DNA of 64,000 bases, taken from contig JBLMYA010000075.1 in NCBI GenBank assembly GCA_050258035.1, positions 1 to 64,000 on the forward strand. The letters are read 5' to 3'. This document shows positions 1 through 7,909 of this stretch, piece after piece (position 1 is the stretch's first letter; each line of letters opens with the position of its first letter). The notes beneath the pieces are model-generated. The model saw only the letters and a program-made list of their open reading frames with translations, searched no databases and was not told the DNA's origin. This DNA comes from DATBLE01 sp050258035. GTDB lineage: Bacteria > Actinomycetota > Thermoleophilia > Gaiellales > Gaiellaceae. Both the position numbers and the translations under genes were made by a program.

Positions 1-28
1 ACAGAAAAGCCGCTGTCCCCAGCGGCTT
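1..28 (-). terminator. Rho-independent terminator of tRNA-Gln
   Basis: An 8-bp perfect stem (7-14 with 21-28, 6-base loop) is followed on the minus strand by a T-rich run (TTTTCTGT). It lies just downstream of the minus-strand tRNA-Gln gene. This is the only classic stem plus T-tract terminator seen in the window. Confidence 0.85.
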
Positions 29-35
29 GGTCAGG

Positions 36-106
36 CTGCGGGGCAGGGATTCGAACCCCAACTTCCTGATCCAGAGTCAGGCGTCCTACCGTTAGACGAC
101 CCCGCA
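36..106 (-). tRNA. tRNA-Gln (anticodon CTG)
   Basis: On the minus strand this folds as a tRNA. The 7-bp acceptor stem pairs TGCGGGG with CCCCGCA, the discriminator base is G, the T arm contains GGTTCGAATCC, and the anticodon arm CCTGA-CTCTGGA-TCAGG places CTG in the loop. CTG reads the glutamine codon CAG. The DNA after the discriminator reads CCT, so CCA is not fully encoded and the 3' end must be completed or repaired after transcription. A terminator follows directly. Confidence 0.95.
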
Positions 107-140
107 ACGGGCCGGCGGCCATTGTAGCCGCGGTCTGGGG

Positions 141-1019
141 TCAGGTCTCGAGCCGGTAGATCGGGACGAGCCGCTTCTCGGCCTCGGTGTCGATGTGGGC
201 GATCACCTCGACGTACGGCTCGAGCCCCGACCCGGTCAGCTTCGCCTTCAGCAGGCCGTCCACCTGGTAGAGGCCCGAGGAGTTGTTCATCACGATCTCG
301 ATCTTGATCGGCTTCTCCTCGCCGTCGGCGATGCTGACGTCGTCGATCGCCGCCGCCGAGAGGGAGTGCATCGAGACGCGGCCCCGCTCGAACGGGATCC
401 GCGACCGTCCCTGCGCCATGTCGAGCGCGTCCGCGACCCGGACGACTCCCGCCTCGAGCGAGAACGGCTCGCCGCCGGAGCGGTGGGAGATGATCGCCTG
501 GAGCACCTCGGACGCGATCACGGTCAGCTCCGGCTCCTCGTAGACCCCGTCCAGCAGCTTCCTGATCTCGGGCTCGACGAGGAAGAGGCTGAACTCCTCG
601 TGGCCCTCCCGGTGGATCGACATGCCGACGTCGTGGAGGAGCGCGCCGAGCGCGACGACGACCTCCGCGTCGTCGTTCGTCATGTTGAAGTCGCGGACGA
701 CCGACGGCTCGATGCGGTGCTTCGTCAGCTGGCGGAGGAGCTTCAGGGCGATGTTCGTGACGATCTGGATGTGCACCCAGGAGTGGTCGTTGATCTCCAT
801 TCGCACGGTCGCGTTCACGTTCGCGACGTGCCACCAGCCCTTCAGCCGCCGGTCGGAGTTCGCACGCTCGATCAGCGTGCGGAGCTTCCGGTTGCCGCGC
901 TCGGGGACCCGGATCCGCATCTGCTGGACGGCCTGGGCCGGCGCGAGGCGCGTCTCCTTCTCGGCCTGCTCGGAGACCGGCTGCTCGATCCGCTCCTCGG
1001 TCTCTCTGTCGAGCGCCAT
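141..1019 (-). CDS. HD-domain metal-dependent phosphohydrolase
   Basis: A 292-residue soluble protein with the HD superfamily layout: His79 and His83 (NDHSWVH), the metal-binding pair His129-Asp130 (LLHDVG), later histidines around 136-140 and at 179 (ISHR), and Asp197 (RVADALD). This pattern binds one or two metal ions and hydrolyses phosphate esters. The substrate cannot be read from the sequence, and the resemblance to COG3294-type proteins is from memory. The gene is single, divergent from the DrrAB-like operon and followed by tRNA-Gln. The ATG start is supported by a TAGAGT hexamer ending 8 bases upstream. Confidence 0.8.
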   Translation of the reverse strand: MALDRETEERIEQPVSEQAEKETRLAPAQAVQQMRIRVPERGNRKLRTLIERANSDRRLKGWWHVANVNATVRMEINDHSWVHIQIVTNIALKLLRQLTKHRIEPSVVRDFNMTNDDAEVVVALGALLHDVGMSIHREGHEEFSLFLVEPEIRKLLDGVYEEPELTVIASEVLQAIISHRSGGEPFSLEAGVVRVADALDMAQGRSRIPFERGRVSMHSLSAAAIDDVSIADGEEKPIKIEIVMNNSSGLYQVDGLLKAKLTGSGLEPYVEVIAHIDTEAEKRLVPIYRLET

Positions 1020-1027
1020 GGACGCGG

Positions 1028-1033
1028 ACTCTA
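1028..1033 (-). promoter_or_regulatory. -10 element (TAGAGT) of the HD phosphohydrolase gene
   Basis: The minus-strand hexamer TAGAGT ends 8 bases before the ATG at 1019. There is no Shine-Dalgarno, so a leaderless or near-leaderless mRNA is expected. Confidence 0.5.
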
Positions 1034-1070
1034 CTCCGTGCCGCGCGGCCTGCCGGCAACCGCCGTTGGG

Positions 1071-1076
1071 TAGCGT
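1071..1076 (+). promoter_or_regulatory. -10 element (TAGCGT) of the DrrAB-like operon
   Basis: TAGCGT ends 7 bases before GTG 1084. This spacing favours GTG 1084 over the in-frame GTG at 1075, which would lie within or against the hexamer. Confidence 0.5.
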
Positions 1077-1083
1077 GGGATCC

Positions 1084-2046
1084 GTGGGGGGTGAGCTCGC
1101 GATCGAGGCGTCCGGCCTGCGGAAGCGCTACGGGAGCGTGGCCGCCCTGGACGGCGTCGACCTGCAGGCGGAGGCGGGCATGGTGATGGGGCTGCTCGGG
1201 CCGAACGGCGCCGGCAAGACGACCGTGGTGCGGATCCTGACGACGCTGCTCGAGCCCGACGGGGGAACGGCGCGGGTGGCCGGCGTGGACGTGCTCCGCG
1301 AGCCGGCGCGGCTGCGCGCGCAGTTGGGCCTCGCGGGCCAGTACGCAGCGGTCGACGAGAACCTCACCGGGTTCGAGAACCTGGAGATGGTCGGTCGTCT
1401 CTACCACTTCAACCGGAGCAGGGCTCGGAGCCGCGCACGGGAGCTGCTCGCCGAGTTCGACCTCGTCGACGCCGGCGGGCGGCTCGTGCGGACCTATTCC
1501 GGCGGGATGCGCCGCCGGCTCGACCTGGCCGCGGCGCTCGTCGCCCGCCCGCCGGTGCTGTTCCTCGACGAGCCGACCACCGGCCTCGACCCGCGCAGCA
1601 GGCTGGCGCTCTGGGACACGATCGAGGGGCTCGTCTCGGACGGCGCGACGGTGCTGTTGACGACGCAGTACCTGGACGAGGCCGACCGGCTCGCCGACCG
1701 GATCGCCGTCATCGACCACGGTCACGTGATCGCCGAGGGAACGCCGAGCCGGCTGAAGGCCGACTGCGGCGGGGAGCGGCTGGAAGTTCGGCTCGCGAAC
1801 CGCTCCCAGGGCGAGCAGGCGCTCGCGGCACTTCGGTCCCTGGCGGCCGGGAGCCCGTCGCTCGCGGATTCGACCGTGCAGGTGCCTCTGCTCGAGCGGA
1901 AGGGGGCGGTCGCAGAGGCGGTTCGGAGGCTCGACTCGGTCGGGGTCGCGGTCGACGACCTCGTCGTCGTGAGCCCGACGCTCGACGACGTCTTCCTGCG
2001 CCTGACCGGGCACGGCGCCGAGCCCGAGGAGGAGGGGGAGCGGTGA
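1084..2046 (+). CDS. ABC transporter ATP-binding protein, DrrA-like
   Basis: A 320-residue nucleotide-binding subunit of an ABC exporter. It has Walker A (GPNGAGKTT), a Q-loop region, signature SGGMRRRLDL, Walker B with catalytic Glu (LFLDEPTTGLD) and the TTQYLDEAD segment typical of DrrA proteins, where Gln stands at the usual switch-His position. The C-terminal LDDVFLRLTGH is also a DrrA-family hallmark. Its stop overlaps the permease start (GTGA), so the two form one translationally coupled exporter. The family exports drugs or lipophilic compounds; the actual substrate is unknown. The GTG start was chosen from promoter spacing. Confidence 0.88.
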   Translation: MGGELAIEASGLRKRYGSVAALDGVDLQAEAGMVMGLLGPNGAGKTTVVRILTTLLEPDGGTARVAGVDVLREPARLRAQLGLAGQYAAVDENLTGFENLEMVGRLYHFNRSRARSRARELLAEFDLVDAGGRLVRTYSGGMRRRLDLAAALVARPPVLFLDEPTTGLDPRSRLALWDTIEGLVSDGATVLLTTQYLDEADRLADRIAVIDHGHVIAEGTPSRLKADCGGERLEVRLANRSQGEQALAALRSLAAGSPSLADSTVQVPLLERKGAVAEAVRRLDSVGVAVDDLVVVSPTLDDVFLRLTGHGAEPEEEGER

Positions 2047-2816
2047 CGACCCTCGCGTACGCCGTCTCGGACACGTTCGTGATGGCGAAGCGCAGCCTGC
2101 TCCGGATTCCCCGGCAGCCGGACCTGCTCGTCGGCTTCACGGTGCAGCCGATCATGTTCGTGCTGCTGTTCGTGTACGTCTTCGGCGGCGCGATCTCGAC
2201 GCCGGGGCTCGACTACGTCGATTTCCTGATCCCGGGGATCATCGTCCAGTCCATGACGTTCGGGGGCTTCGTCACCGCTCTCGGGCTGTCCGAGGACCTG
2301 AAAAAGGGGCTGATCGACCGGTTCCGCTCGCTGCCCATGTCCCGTGCCGCCGTCCTCACCGGCCGCACGCTGGCGGACGGTGCGACGAACGTGGTTCAGC
2401 TCGCCGTCATGCTCGCGGTCGGCTTCGCGGTCGGCTTCCGCTTCAGCACCGACGTCCCGAGCATCGTCGCGGGGATCGCGCTGTGCCTGCTGATCGGCTA
2501 CGCGTTCTCCTGGGTGTTCGCCTTCATCGGCCTGACCGCCTCCTCGCCCGAGGCGGCGAACGCCTTCGGCTTCACGATCCTCTTTCCGCTCACGTTCGTC
2601 TCCTCCGCCTTCGTGCCGGTGCAGTCGATGCCCAGCTGGCTGCAGCCGTTCGCCGAGCACAACCCGTTCACGGAGATGGTCAACGCCGTGCGCGCGCTCT
2701 TCGTCGGCACCCCCTCCGGCAACCACGTCTGGCTCGCCGTCGTCTGGTCGCTCGGGATCACCGTCGTCTTCAGCGGGCTGTCCGTCTGGCGCTACCGCCA
2801 CGCCGTCGGGCGCTGA
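2043..2816 (+). CDS. ABC-2 type transporter permease, DrrB-like
   Basis: A 257-residue integral membrane protein with about six hydrophobic segments. The ABC-2 permease hallmark sequence is present: RFRSLPMSRAAVL near residue 100, followed by strongly hydrophobic helices and a C-terminal YRHAVGR tail. It starts inside the stop codon of the preceding ATPase gene and is its expected membrane partner. The gene ends the operon, with a convergent ABC exporter gene starting its 3' end 28 bases later. Confidence 0.87.
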   Translation: MTTLAYAVSDTFVMAKRSLLRIPRQPDLLVGFTVQPIMFVLLFVYVFGGAISTPGLDYVDFLIPGIIVQSMTFGGFVTALGLSEDLKKGLIDRFRSLPMSRAAVLTGRTLADGATNVVQLAVMLAVGFAVGFRFSTDVPSIVAGIALCLLIGYAFSWVFAFIGLTASSPEAANAFGFTILFPLTFVSSAFVPVQSMPSWLQPFAEHNPFTEMVNAVRALFVGTPSGNHVWLAVVWSLGITVVFSGLSVWRYRHAVGR

Positions 2817-2844
2817 CCGGCCGGCGAGGCGCGGCGCGCGGCGC

Positions 2845-4644
2845 TCAGGCGACGTCGGCCGCCCAGTCGCCGTACAGGCTGGTGTACAGCCCGCGGCGGG
2901 CGAGGAGCTCCTCGTGCGAGCCCTGCTCGACGATCCGCCCGTGCTCGAGGACGACGATCAGGTCGGCGTCGCGGATCGTGGACAGCCGGTGGGCGATGAT
3001 GAAGGCCGTCCGGCCGGCGAGGAGCTTGCGCAGCGCGATCTCGATCCTCCGCTCCGTGCCGATGTCCACGGACGAGGTCGCCTCGTCGAGGACGAGGATG
3101 CGCGGGTCGGCGAGGAGTGCCCGCGCGAATGCGACGAGCTGACGCTGGCCGAGGGACAGGCGCGAGCCGCGCTCGCCGAGCTCGGTCTCGTAGCCGTCCT
3201 CGAGCGCCTGGACGAAGTCGTGCGCGCCGACCGCCTGCGCGGCTGCGACGACCTGCCCGTCGGTCGCGTCGGGGCGGCCGAAGGCGATGTTGTCGCGCAC
3301 CGTGCCGGCGAAGAGGAAGCCCTCCTGCGGCACCACGCCGAGCTGGCGGCGGAGCGACGCCTGCGTGACACGTCGAAGGTCGGTCCCGTCGAGCGTGATC
3401 CGGCCGTGCGTCGGATCGTAGAAGCGAGCGAGCAGCTTCGCGATCGTGGACTTACCCGCACCCGTGTGACCGACCAGGGCGACGGTCGTGCCTGAGGGGA
3501 CGTCGAGGTCGATCCCGTGCAGAACCTCGTCGCCGCGGCCGTAGGAGAAGCGGACGCCCTCGAACGCCACGTGTCCCCGGAGCTGGCCGAGGTCGCGGGC
3601 ACCGGGGTCGTCGACCACCTCCGGCTGCTCGTCGAGCAGGTCGTTGATCTTGTCGAGCGCAGCGGTCGCGGAGAGGAACGTCCCGTAGAGCTGGGAGAGC
3701 TGCTGCACCGGGTCGAAGAAGTTCTGGACGTAGAGCATGAACGCGAACAGCGTCCCGATCTGGATGGCGTTCTGGAAGTACAGATGCCCGCCGTAGCCGA
3801 GCACGATCGCGAGCGCGACGGTGGAGAGCAGGTCGACGAACGGGAAGTAGAAGGCGTTCAGGACGACCGTCTGCTGGTTCGACTGACGGTACCGCTCGCT
3901 GACCTCGCGGAAGTTGCGGATGTTCACCTGCTCGCGGGTGAACGCCTGGACGACGCGCATGCCGGCGATGTCCTCTGCGAGCGTCGCCGTGACGAGCCCG
4001 AGCCGCTCGCGAACGGCTCGGTACGCGCGCGTCGAGTAGCGGCGAAAGAGCACGGTGCCGATGCTCATCACCGGGATGACGGTCAGCGTGGCGAGGGCGA
4101 GTCGCCAGTCGAGGATGAAGAGCAGGATCGCCGTGCCGACGAGCGTCAACGTGCTCTGGACGAGGCTCGAGACCCCGTCGGTGACCAACTGGTCGAGCGC
4201 CTCGACGTCGTTCGTGAGGCGGCTGATGACGACGCCGGCGCGGTTCCGTTCGTAGAAGCCGAGGGAAAGCCGCTGCAGGTGCTCGAAGAGACCGGTGCGC
4301 AGGTCGGCCAGCATCCGCTCTCCGACCCAGCCGGTCAGGTACGTCTGCGCGTAGGTCATCCCCCAGTTCGCGACCCCGGCGACGAGGAAGAGCGCGACGA
4401 CCAGGTAGAGGTGTCCGCCGCCCTGCAGCGCGTCGTCGAGGGCGTACTTGGCCAGGAACGGCGGCGCGAGCGCAATCACGGTCGCCAGGAGCAGCGTGAC
4501 CAGCGACAGGATCGCGCGCCCGCGGTGAGGCGCGACCAGCCGATTCAGGGTGGAGAAGCGCCGGCCGGTCTGGCGCCAGGACCAGTCGCGGACGCGAACG
4601 CCGCGCTCCTCGAGCAGGTGGCTCCCGGCCTGGTAGACCCTCAC
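2845..4644 (-). CDS. ABC exporter half-transporter with degenerate signature motif
   Basis: A 599-residue fused protein: six-helix ABC exporter membrane domain (about 35-340), then a nucleotide-binding domain with Walker A (GHTGAGKST), signature LSLGQ instead of LSGGQ, Walker B with a normal catalytic Glu (VLDEATSSVD) and a switch His (IIAHRLSTI). The gene upstream encodes a partner whose Walker B Glu is Asp. Together this is the pattern of heterodimeric exporters with one degenerate ATP site. The GTG start has GGAGG six bases upstream, so unlike many neighbours this gene has a Shine-Dalgarno. The substrate is unknown. Confidence 0.9.
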   Translation of the reverse strand: MRVYQAGSHLLEERGVRVRDWSWRQTGRRFSTLNRLVAPHRGRAILSLVTLLLATVIALAPPFLAKYALDDALQGGGHLYLVVALFLVAGVANWGMTYAQTYLTGWVGERMLADLRTGLFEHLQRLSLGFYERNRAGVVISRLTNDVEALDQLVTDGVSSLVQSTLTLVGTAILLFILDWRLALATLTVIPVMSIGTVLFRRYSTRAYRAVRERLGLVTATLAEDIAGMRVVQAFTREQVNIRNFREVSERYRQSNQQTVVLNAFYFPFVDLLSTVALAIVLGYGGHLYFQNAIQIGTLFAFMLYVQNFFDPVQQLSQLYGTFLSATAALDKINDLLDEQPEVVDDPGARDLGQLRGHVAFEGVRFSYGRGDEVLHGIDLDVPSGTTVALVGHTGAGKSTIAKLLARFYDPTHGRITLDGTDLRRVTQASLRRQLGVVPQEGFLFAGTVRDNIAFGRPDATDGQVVAAAQAVGAHDFVQALEDGYETELGERGSRLSLGQRQLVAFARALLADPRILVLDEATSSVDIGTERRIEIALRKLLAGRTAFIIAHRLSTIRDADLIVVLEHGRIVEQGSHEELLARRGLYTSLYGDWAADVA

Positions 4645-4723
4645 CGGCCGCCTCCGCTCCGAGATCGGTACGGAACGCAGGACGCGTCGCTTCGCCGGGG
4701 CCGAGCCAGACCCCCGGCGACAC

Positions 4724-4742
4724 CCCCACCCATAGGGTGGGG
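4724..4742. repeat. Intergenic GC hairpin (CCCCACCC/GGGTGGGG)
   Basis: An 8-bp perfect stem with loop ATA sits in the 226-base gap between the two ABC exporter genes. Its core (CCCCCACCCAT...GGGG) resembles the hairpin at 18929-18954. No T-tract follows. It may be an attenuating terminator or an mRNA 3' processing element that lowers expression of the second gene. Confidence 0.5.
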
Positions 4743-4870
4743 AGCCGTCCCGCCGCCCTCGAGGCCGACGATACCCGCGGAAGGCTCACGTGTCCGTGCC
4801 GATTCGATGCCGATTGCCGCCAAGAATGGCCCGGCGACGGTGTGGCGGAACGGGACGGGGCAGCCGGGGC

Positions 4871-6661
4871 TCACGCGACCTCCTCGACGGCGGCACGCGC
4901 CTCGACGGCGTCTGCGAACTGGCGCTCGAGCAGTCCGTGCTCGTAGATCTCGCGGTAGACGGGGCTGCGCACGATCAGGTCGTCGTGCGTGCCGCGCGCG
5001 GCGATCCGCCCCTCGGCGAGCACGACGATCTCGTCGGCCAGCGCGATCGTCGACAGCCGGTGGGCGATGATGAAGGTCGTGCGGCCGGCCATCGCGCTGC
5101 GCAGGCCGATGCGGATGAGCGCCTCGGTGGAGGCGTCGACGGAGGCGGTCGCGTCGTCCAGGACGAGGATCCGCGGATCGACCGCGAGCGCGCGCGCGAT
5201 CGCCAGCCGCTGACGCTGCCCACCGGAGAGCGTGATGCCGCGCTCGCCGATCACCGTGTCGTAGCCCTGCGGCAGCCGCTCGATGAACTCGTGCGCCTGG
5301 GCTGCGCGTGCCACCTCCTCGACCGCGGCCTGCGGCAGGTCGCCGGCGCCGAAGGTGATGTTCTCGCGCACGGTCGCCGAGAAGAGGAAGGGATCCTGCG
5401 AGATCACGCCCACCGCCTTGCGCAGGGAGGCGAGGGTCAGGTGGCGCACGTCGTGACCGTCGACGGCGATGCGGCCGCCGGTGACGTCGTAGAACCGAGG
5501 CACGAGCGACGTCAGCGTCGTCTTCCCGGAGCCGGTGTGCCCGATCAGCGCGATCGTCCTGCCGGCCGGGACGTCCAGGTCGACCTCCCGCAGCACCGCC
5601 CGGCCTTCGAGGTACTCGAACGAGACTCCCTCGAAGCGCACTTCCCCCGGGCCCGGCGGGAGCTCGATCGCATCCGGACGGTCGGCGACCTCTTCCGGCT
5701 CGTCCATGACCTGGAAGATCCGCTCGCCGGACGCCGTCGCCCGCTGAGCCTGCCCGATCCACATGCCGAGCGACCGCAACGGCAGGACGAGCATGCCGAG
5801 GTACAGGTTGAAGGAGACGAAGGCGCCGACCGAGAGGGTTCCGTGCCGCACCATGGTCGCGCCGATCAAGAGCACGGCAGCCTGCGCCAGCATCGGGACG
5901 AACGAGATCAGCGGCACGAAGAAGGCGCGCTGCCGGTTCGCCGCGACCGTCTGCCCGAAGACCGCCTCGGAGCGCCGGTCGAACTTCGCCTCCTCCGCCG
6001 GCTCCTGCGCGAATGCCTTGACCACGTGCACGCCGACGATCGCCTCCTGCGCGACGGTGGCGACGTCCGCCAGCTTCTGCTGCACGTCGCGGAGCGTCGG
6101 GTGCGAAACACGGCTGTACCGGTAGGCAAGGACGGTGAGGATCGGGACGATCGCCAACGCGATCAGCGCCAGCTCCCACTGCACGAAGAACAGCACGATC
6201 GTCACCGAGAGCACGGTGATGACGTTCTGGAAGAGGAAGATCAGCCCGTAGCCGAGGAAGAAGCGGACGCCCTGGAGGTCGACGGTCGCCCGCGACATCA
6301 GCTGCCCGGTCTGGTGCGTGTCGTAGAAGCGGAACGACAGCCGGACGAGCCGGGCGTAGAGCCCGTTCCGCATGTCCAATTCGACGCCGAGTGCCTGGCG
6401 ACCGGAGATCAGGCGCCGGCCGACCATCAGCCCGGCCTTGATCGCGCCGAGGCCGACGATCGTCCAGATGTAGATCCGGAGCTTGGCGGAGTCGTGCGGG
6501 ACGATCGCCTTGTTGATAACCCCGCCGACCACCCACACGAGCGCGATCTGCGCCGCCTGCGAGCCGCACGCGAGCACGATCGAGACGACCAGCGAGATCT
6601 TGTACGGCTTCAGGAAGCCGAGCAGGCGCACGAAGGTGCGCCGGTACGGAACGGCGGCCAC
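4871..6661 (-). CDS. ABC exporter half-transporter with Walker B Glu-to-Asp change
   Basis: A 596-residue fused protein: membrane domain (about 20-320) and nucleotide-binding domain with Walker A (GHTGSGKTT), canonical signature LSGGQ, and Walker B VLDDATASVD, in which the catalytic Glu is Asp. The switch His is kept. It is the first gene of the pair with the downstream exporter gene, and its noncanonical Walker B would face the partner's noncanonical signature, forming one inactive and one active ATP site. GTG 6661 has TAAGTT ending exactly six bases upstream, a leaderless arrangement. Confidence 0.9.
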   Translation of the reverse strand: MAAVPYRRTFVRLLGFLKPYKISLVVSIVLACGSQAAQIALVWVVGGVINKAIVPHDSAKLRIYIWTIVGLGAIKAGLMVGRRLISGRQALGVELDMRNGLYARLVRLSFRFYDTHQTGQLMSRATVDLQGVRFFLGYGLIFLFQNVITVLSVTIVLFFVQWELALIALAIVPILTVLAYRYSRVSHPTLRDVQQKLADVATVAQEAIVGVHVVKAFAQEPAEEAKFDRRSEAVFGQTVAANRQRAFFVPLISFVPMLAQAAVLLIGATMVRHGTLSVGAFVSFNLYLGMLVLPLRSLGMWIGQAQRATASGERIFQVMDEPEEVADRPDAIELPPGPGEVRFEGVSFEYLEGRAVLREVDLDVPAGRTIALIGHTGSGKTTLTSLVPRFYDVTGGRIAVDGHDVRHLTLASLRKAVGVISQDPFLFSATVRENITFGAGDLPQAAVEEVARAAQAHEFIERLPQGYDTVIGERGITLSGGQRQRLAIARALAVDPRILVLDDATASVDASTEALIRIGLRSAMAGRTTFIIAHRLSTIALADEIVVLAEGRIAARGTHDDLIVRSPVYREIYEHGLLERQFADAVEARAAVEEVA

Positions 6662-6667
6662 CGGCGA

Positions 6668-6673
6668 AACTTA
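6668..6673 (-). promoter_or_regulatory. -10 element (TAAGTT) of the ABC exporter pair
   Basis: Minus-strand TAAGTT ends 6 bases before GTG 6661, with no Shine-Dalgarno between. It lies three bases beyond the 3' end of the uracil-DNA glycosylase frame, partly overlapping it. Confidence 0.5.
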
Positions 6674-7303
6674 TCCGGCGGATATCGCGCTGGTGCGAGG
6701 CGCGAGTGCATGCACCCGGCGCCGGATCAGGGCGAGCGCATCGTCGAGCCGCCTCCGGTTCTCGGGCGCGTTCAACCAGCGGCTCACCCCGGACGGATGA
6801 GGGAGCGGGATCACGGTCGCGCCCTCGTGCTCGAAGGTCGCCCCGATGCACTCGCCGAGGCCCCTCGCCGGAACGAGTCGGCGCGTGGCGAGCCCACCGA
6901 CGGTGACGATGAGCTCCGGCCGCAGCAGCTGAAGCTCCCAGTCGAGCCAGAAGGAGCAGAGCTCCTGCTCGCGCCGGGCGGGCACACGGTCTCCCTGTCC
7001 GGATCGCGAGCGGCCCGGGTAGCAGCGCGTCACCGACGCGCAGTAGAAGGTCGCGTAGAACGCGTCCTCGTCGAGTCCGAGCCAGCGGCGGAGGTTCTGG
7101 CCGGCACGTCCGCGCCACGGCCGTCGCTGGTCTCCCTCGACCACGCCGGGGGACTGGCCGTAGATGTATGCGCGCTGCCCCTCGTGTCCTTCGAGGACCG
7201 GGAGCGAGCCGAGCGGGAACCCGGCCTCGGCACAGGCACGACAGCTGCGATTGTCGCGCTGGAGCGAGGCGAGCGAGCGGTACGCCGAGCGCCGCCGCGT
7301 CAC
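6671..7303 (-). CDS. Uracil-DNA glycosylase, Fe-S family (family 4-like)
   Basis: A 210-residue DNA repair enzyme that would remove uracil from DNA. UDG-superfamily motif 1 is GQSPG (49-53, canonical GxAPG) and motif 2 is HPSGVSRWLN (169-178). Cysteines 21, 24, 94 and 116 fit the four ligands of the 4Fe-4S cluster found in family 4/5 glycosylases. The GTG start overlaps the stop of the upstream methyltransferase (ACGTGACG), so the two genes are coupled. The Ala-to-Ser change in motif 1 and the spacing of motif 2 suggest a divergent subgroup, and substrate range could differ from family 4. Confidence 0.8.
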   Translation of the reverse strand: MTRRRSAYRSLASLQRDNRSCRACAEAGFPLGSLPVLEGHEGQRAYIYGQSPGVVEGDQRRPWRGRAGQNLRRWLGLDEDAFYATFYCASVTRCYPGRSRSGQGDRVPARREQELCSFWLDWELQLLRPELIVTVGGLATRRLVPARGLGECIGATFEHEGATVIPLPHPSGVSRWLNAPENRRRLDDALALIRRRVHALAPRTSAISAG

Positions 7304-7887
7304 GTGGTGACGAGGACGAACCAGCGGCCCTCGTGCAGGACGGTGCCACCGCCGAGCTCGTCGACGAGGCCCCGGCCGGTGAAGAACCGCTTGTAGACGT
7401 CCCAGGTGGTGCCGTCGTTGAGGACCCGTTCCTGCCGCTCCCCACGAGGCTCGCCGTCGTGGAGGGCGGCGTCGAAGACCACGAGCTCGGCTGCGACCCG
7501 GCGCGCCTCGGCGAGGAAGCGCTCGCGGTCGCCTTCCTCGAGGTGTCCGTAGAAATGGCTCGTGAAGAGCCGCTCGAAGGCTCCGTCCTCGAAGGGCAAA
7601 TCGAGCCCGTCGCCCTGGACGAAGGCCGCGCCGGGCGCCTGCTCCGCCGCGACCTCCAGCATGGCGTCGCTCTGGTCGAGCCCTGTCACCTCGCCGGGCA
7701 GGAGGCGCGTGACGAACCCTGTGCCACAGGCGACGTCGAGCGTGCGCTTCGGAGGGAGCGTTCCGATCGTCTCGAACGCCTCGTCGCGCTCGGACTGCCA
7801 GGCCGGGTGCGCGCGCTGCTCGAACAGGCCGCGCTGGAGCCACCAGTCGTCGTACTCGCGGGCCCGTGCGTGGTAGTAGGCCTTCAT
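7300..7887 (-). CDS. Class I SAM-dependent methyltransferase
   Basis: A 195-residue Rossmann-fold methyltransferase. Motif I is LDVACGTGFVT (about 50-60), followed by the acidic strand end TGLDQSD and the AFVQGDGLDLPF segment that positions the adenine. The substrate is unknown. ATG 7887 is preferred over upstream in-frame starts because AGGAG lies seven bases before it and the conserved family start MKxYYxxRAxEYD begins there. The gene is divergent from the ftcD-like gene and is followed by the uracil-DNA glycosylase gene with a 4-base overlap. Confidence 0.82.
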   Translation of the reverse strand: MKAYYHARAREYDDWWLQRGLFEQRAHPAWQSERDEAFETIGTLPPKRTLDVACGTGFVTRLLPGEVTGLDQSDAMLEVAAEQAPGAAFVQGDGLDLPFEDGAFERLFTSHFYGHLEEGDRERFLAEARRVAAELVVFDAALHDGEPRGERQERVLNDGTTWDVYKRFFTGRGLVDELGGGTVLHEGRWFVLVTT

Positions 7888-7896
7888 CCCGGCTCC

Positions 7897-7903
7897 TAGA
7901 GTA
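7897..7903. promoter_or_regulatory. Overlapping divergent -10 elements (TAGAGT / TACTCT)
   Basis: On the plus strand TAGAGT (7897-7902) ends 7 bases before GTG 7910 of the ftcD-like gene. On the minus strand TACTCT (7903-7898) ends 10 bases before ATG 7887 of the methyltransferase. The two hexamers share five base pairs, so the promoters probably exclude each other. Confidence 0.5.
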
Positions 7904-7909
7904 CGGAAC

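Noticed and set aside
1075..1077. GTG 1075 as start of the DrrA-like gene
   Set aside because: It overlaps the TAGCGT hexamer; GTG 1084 has the seven-base spacing seen elsewhere and the conserved protein begins after it.
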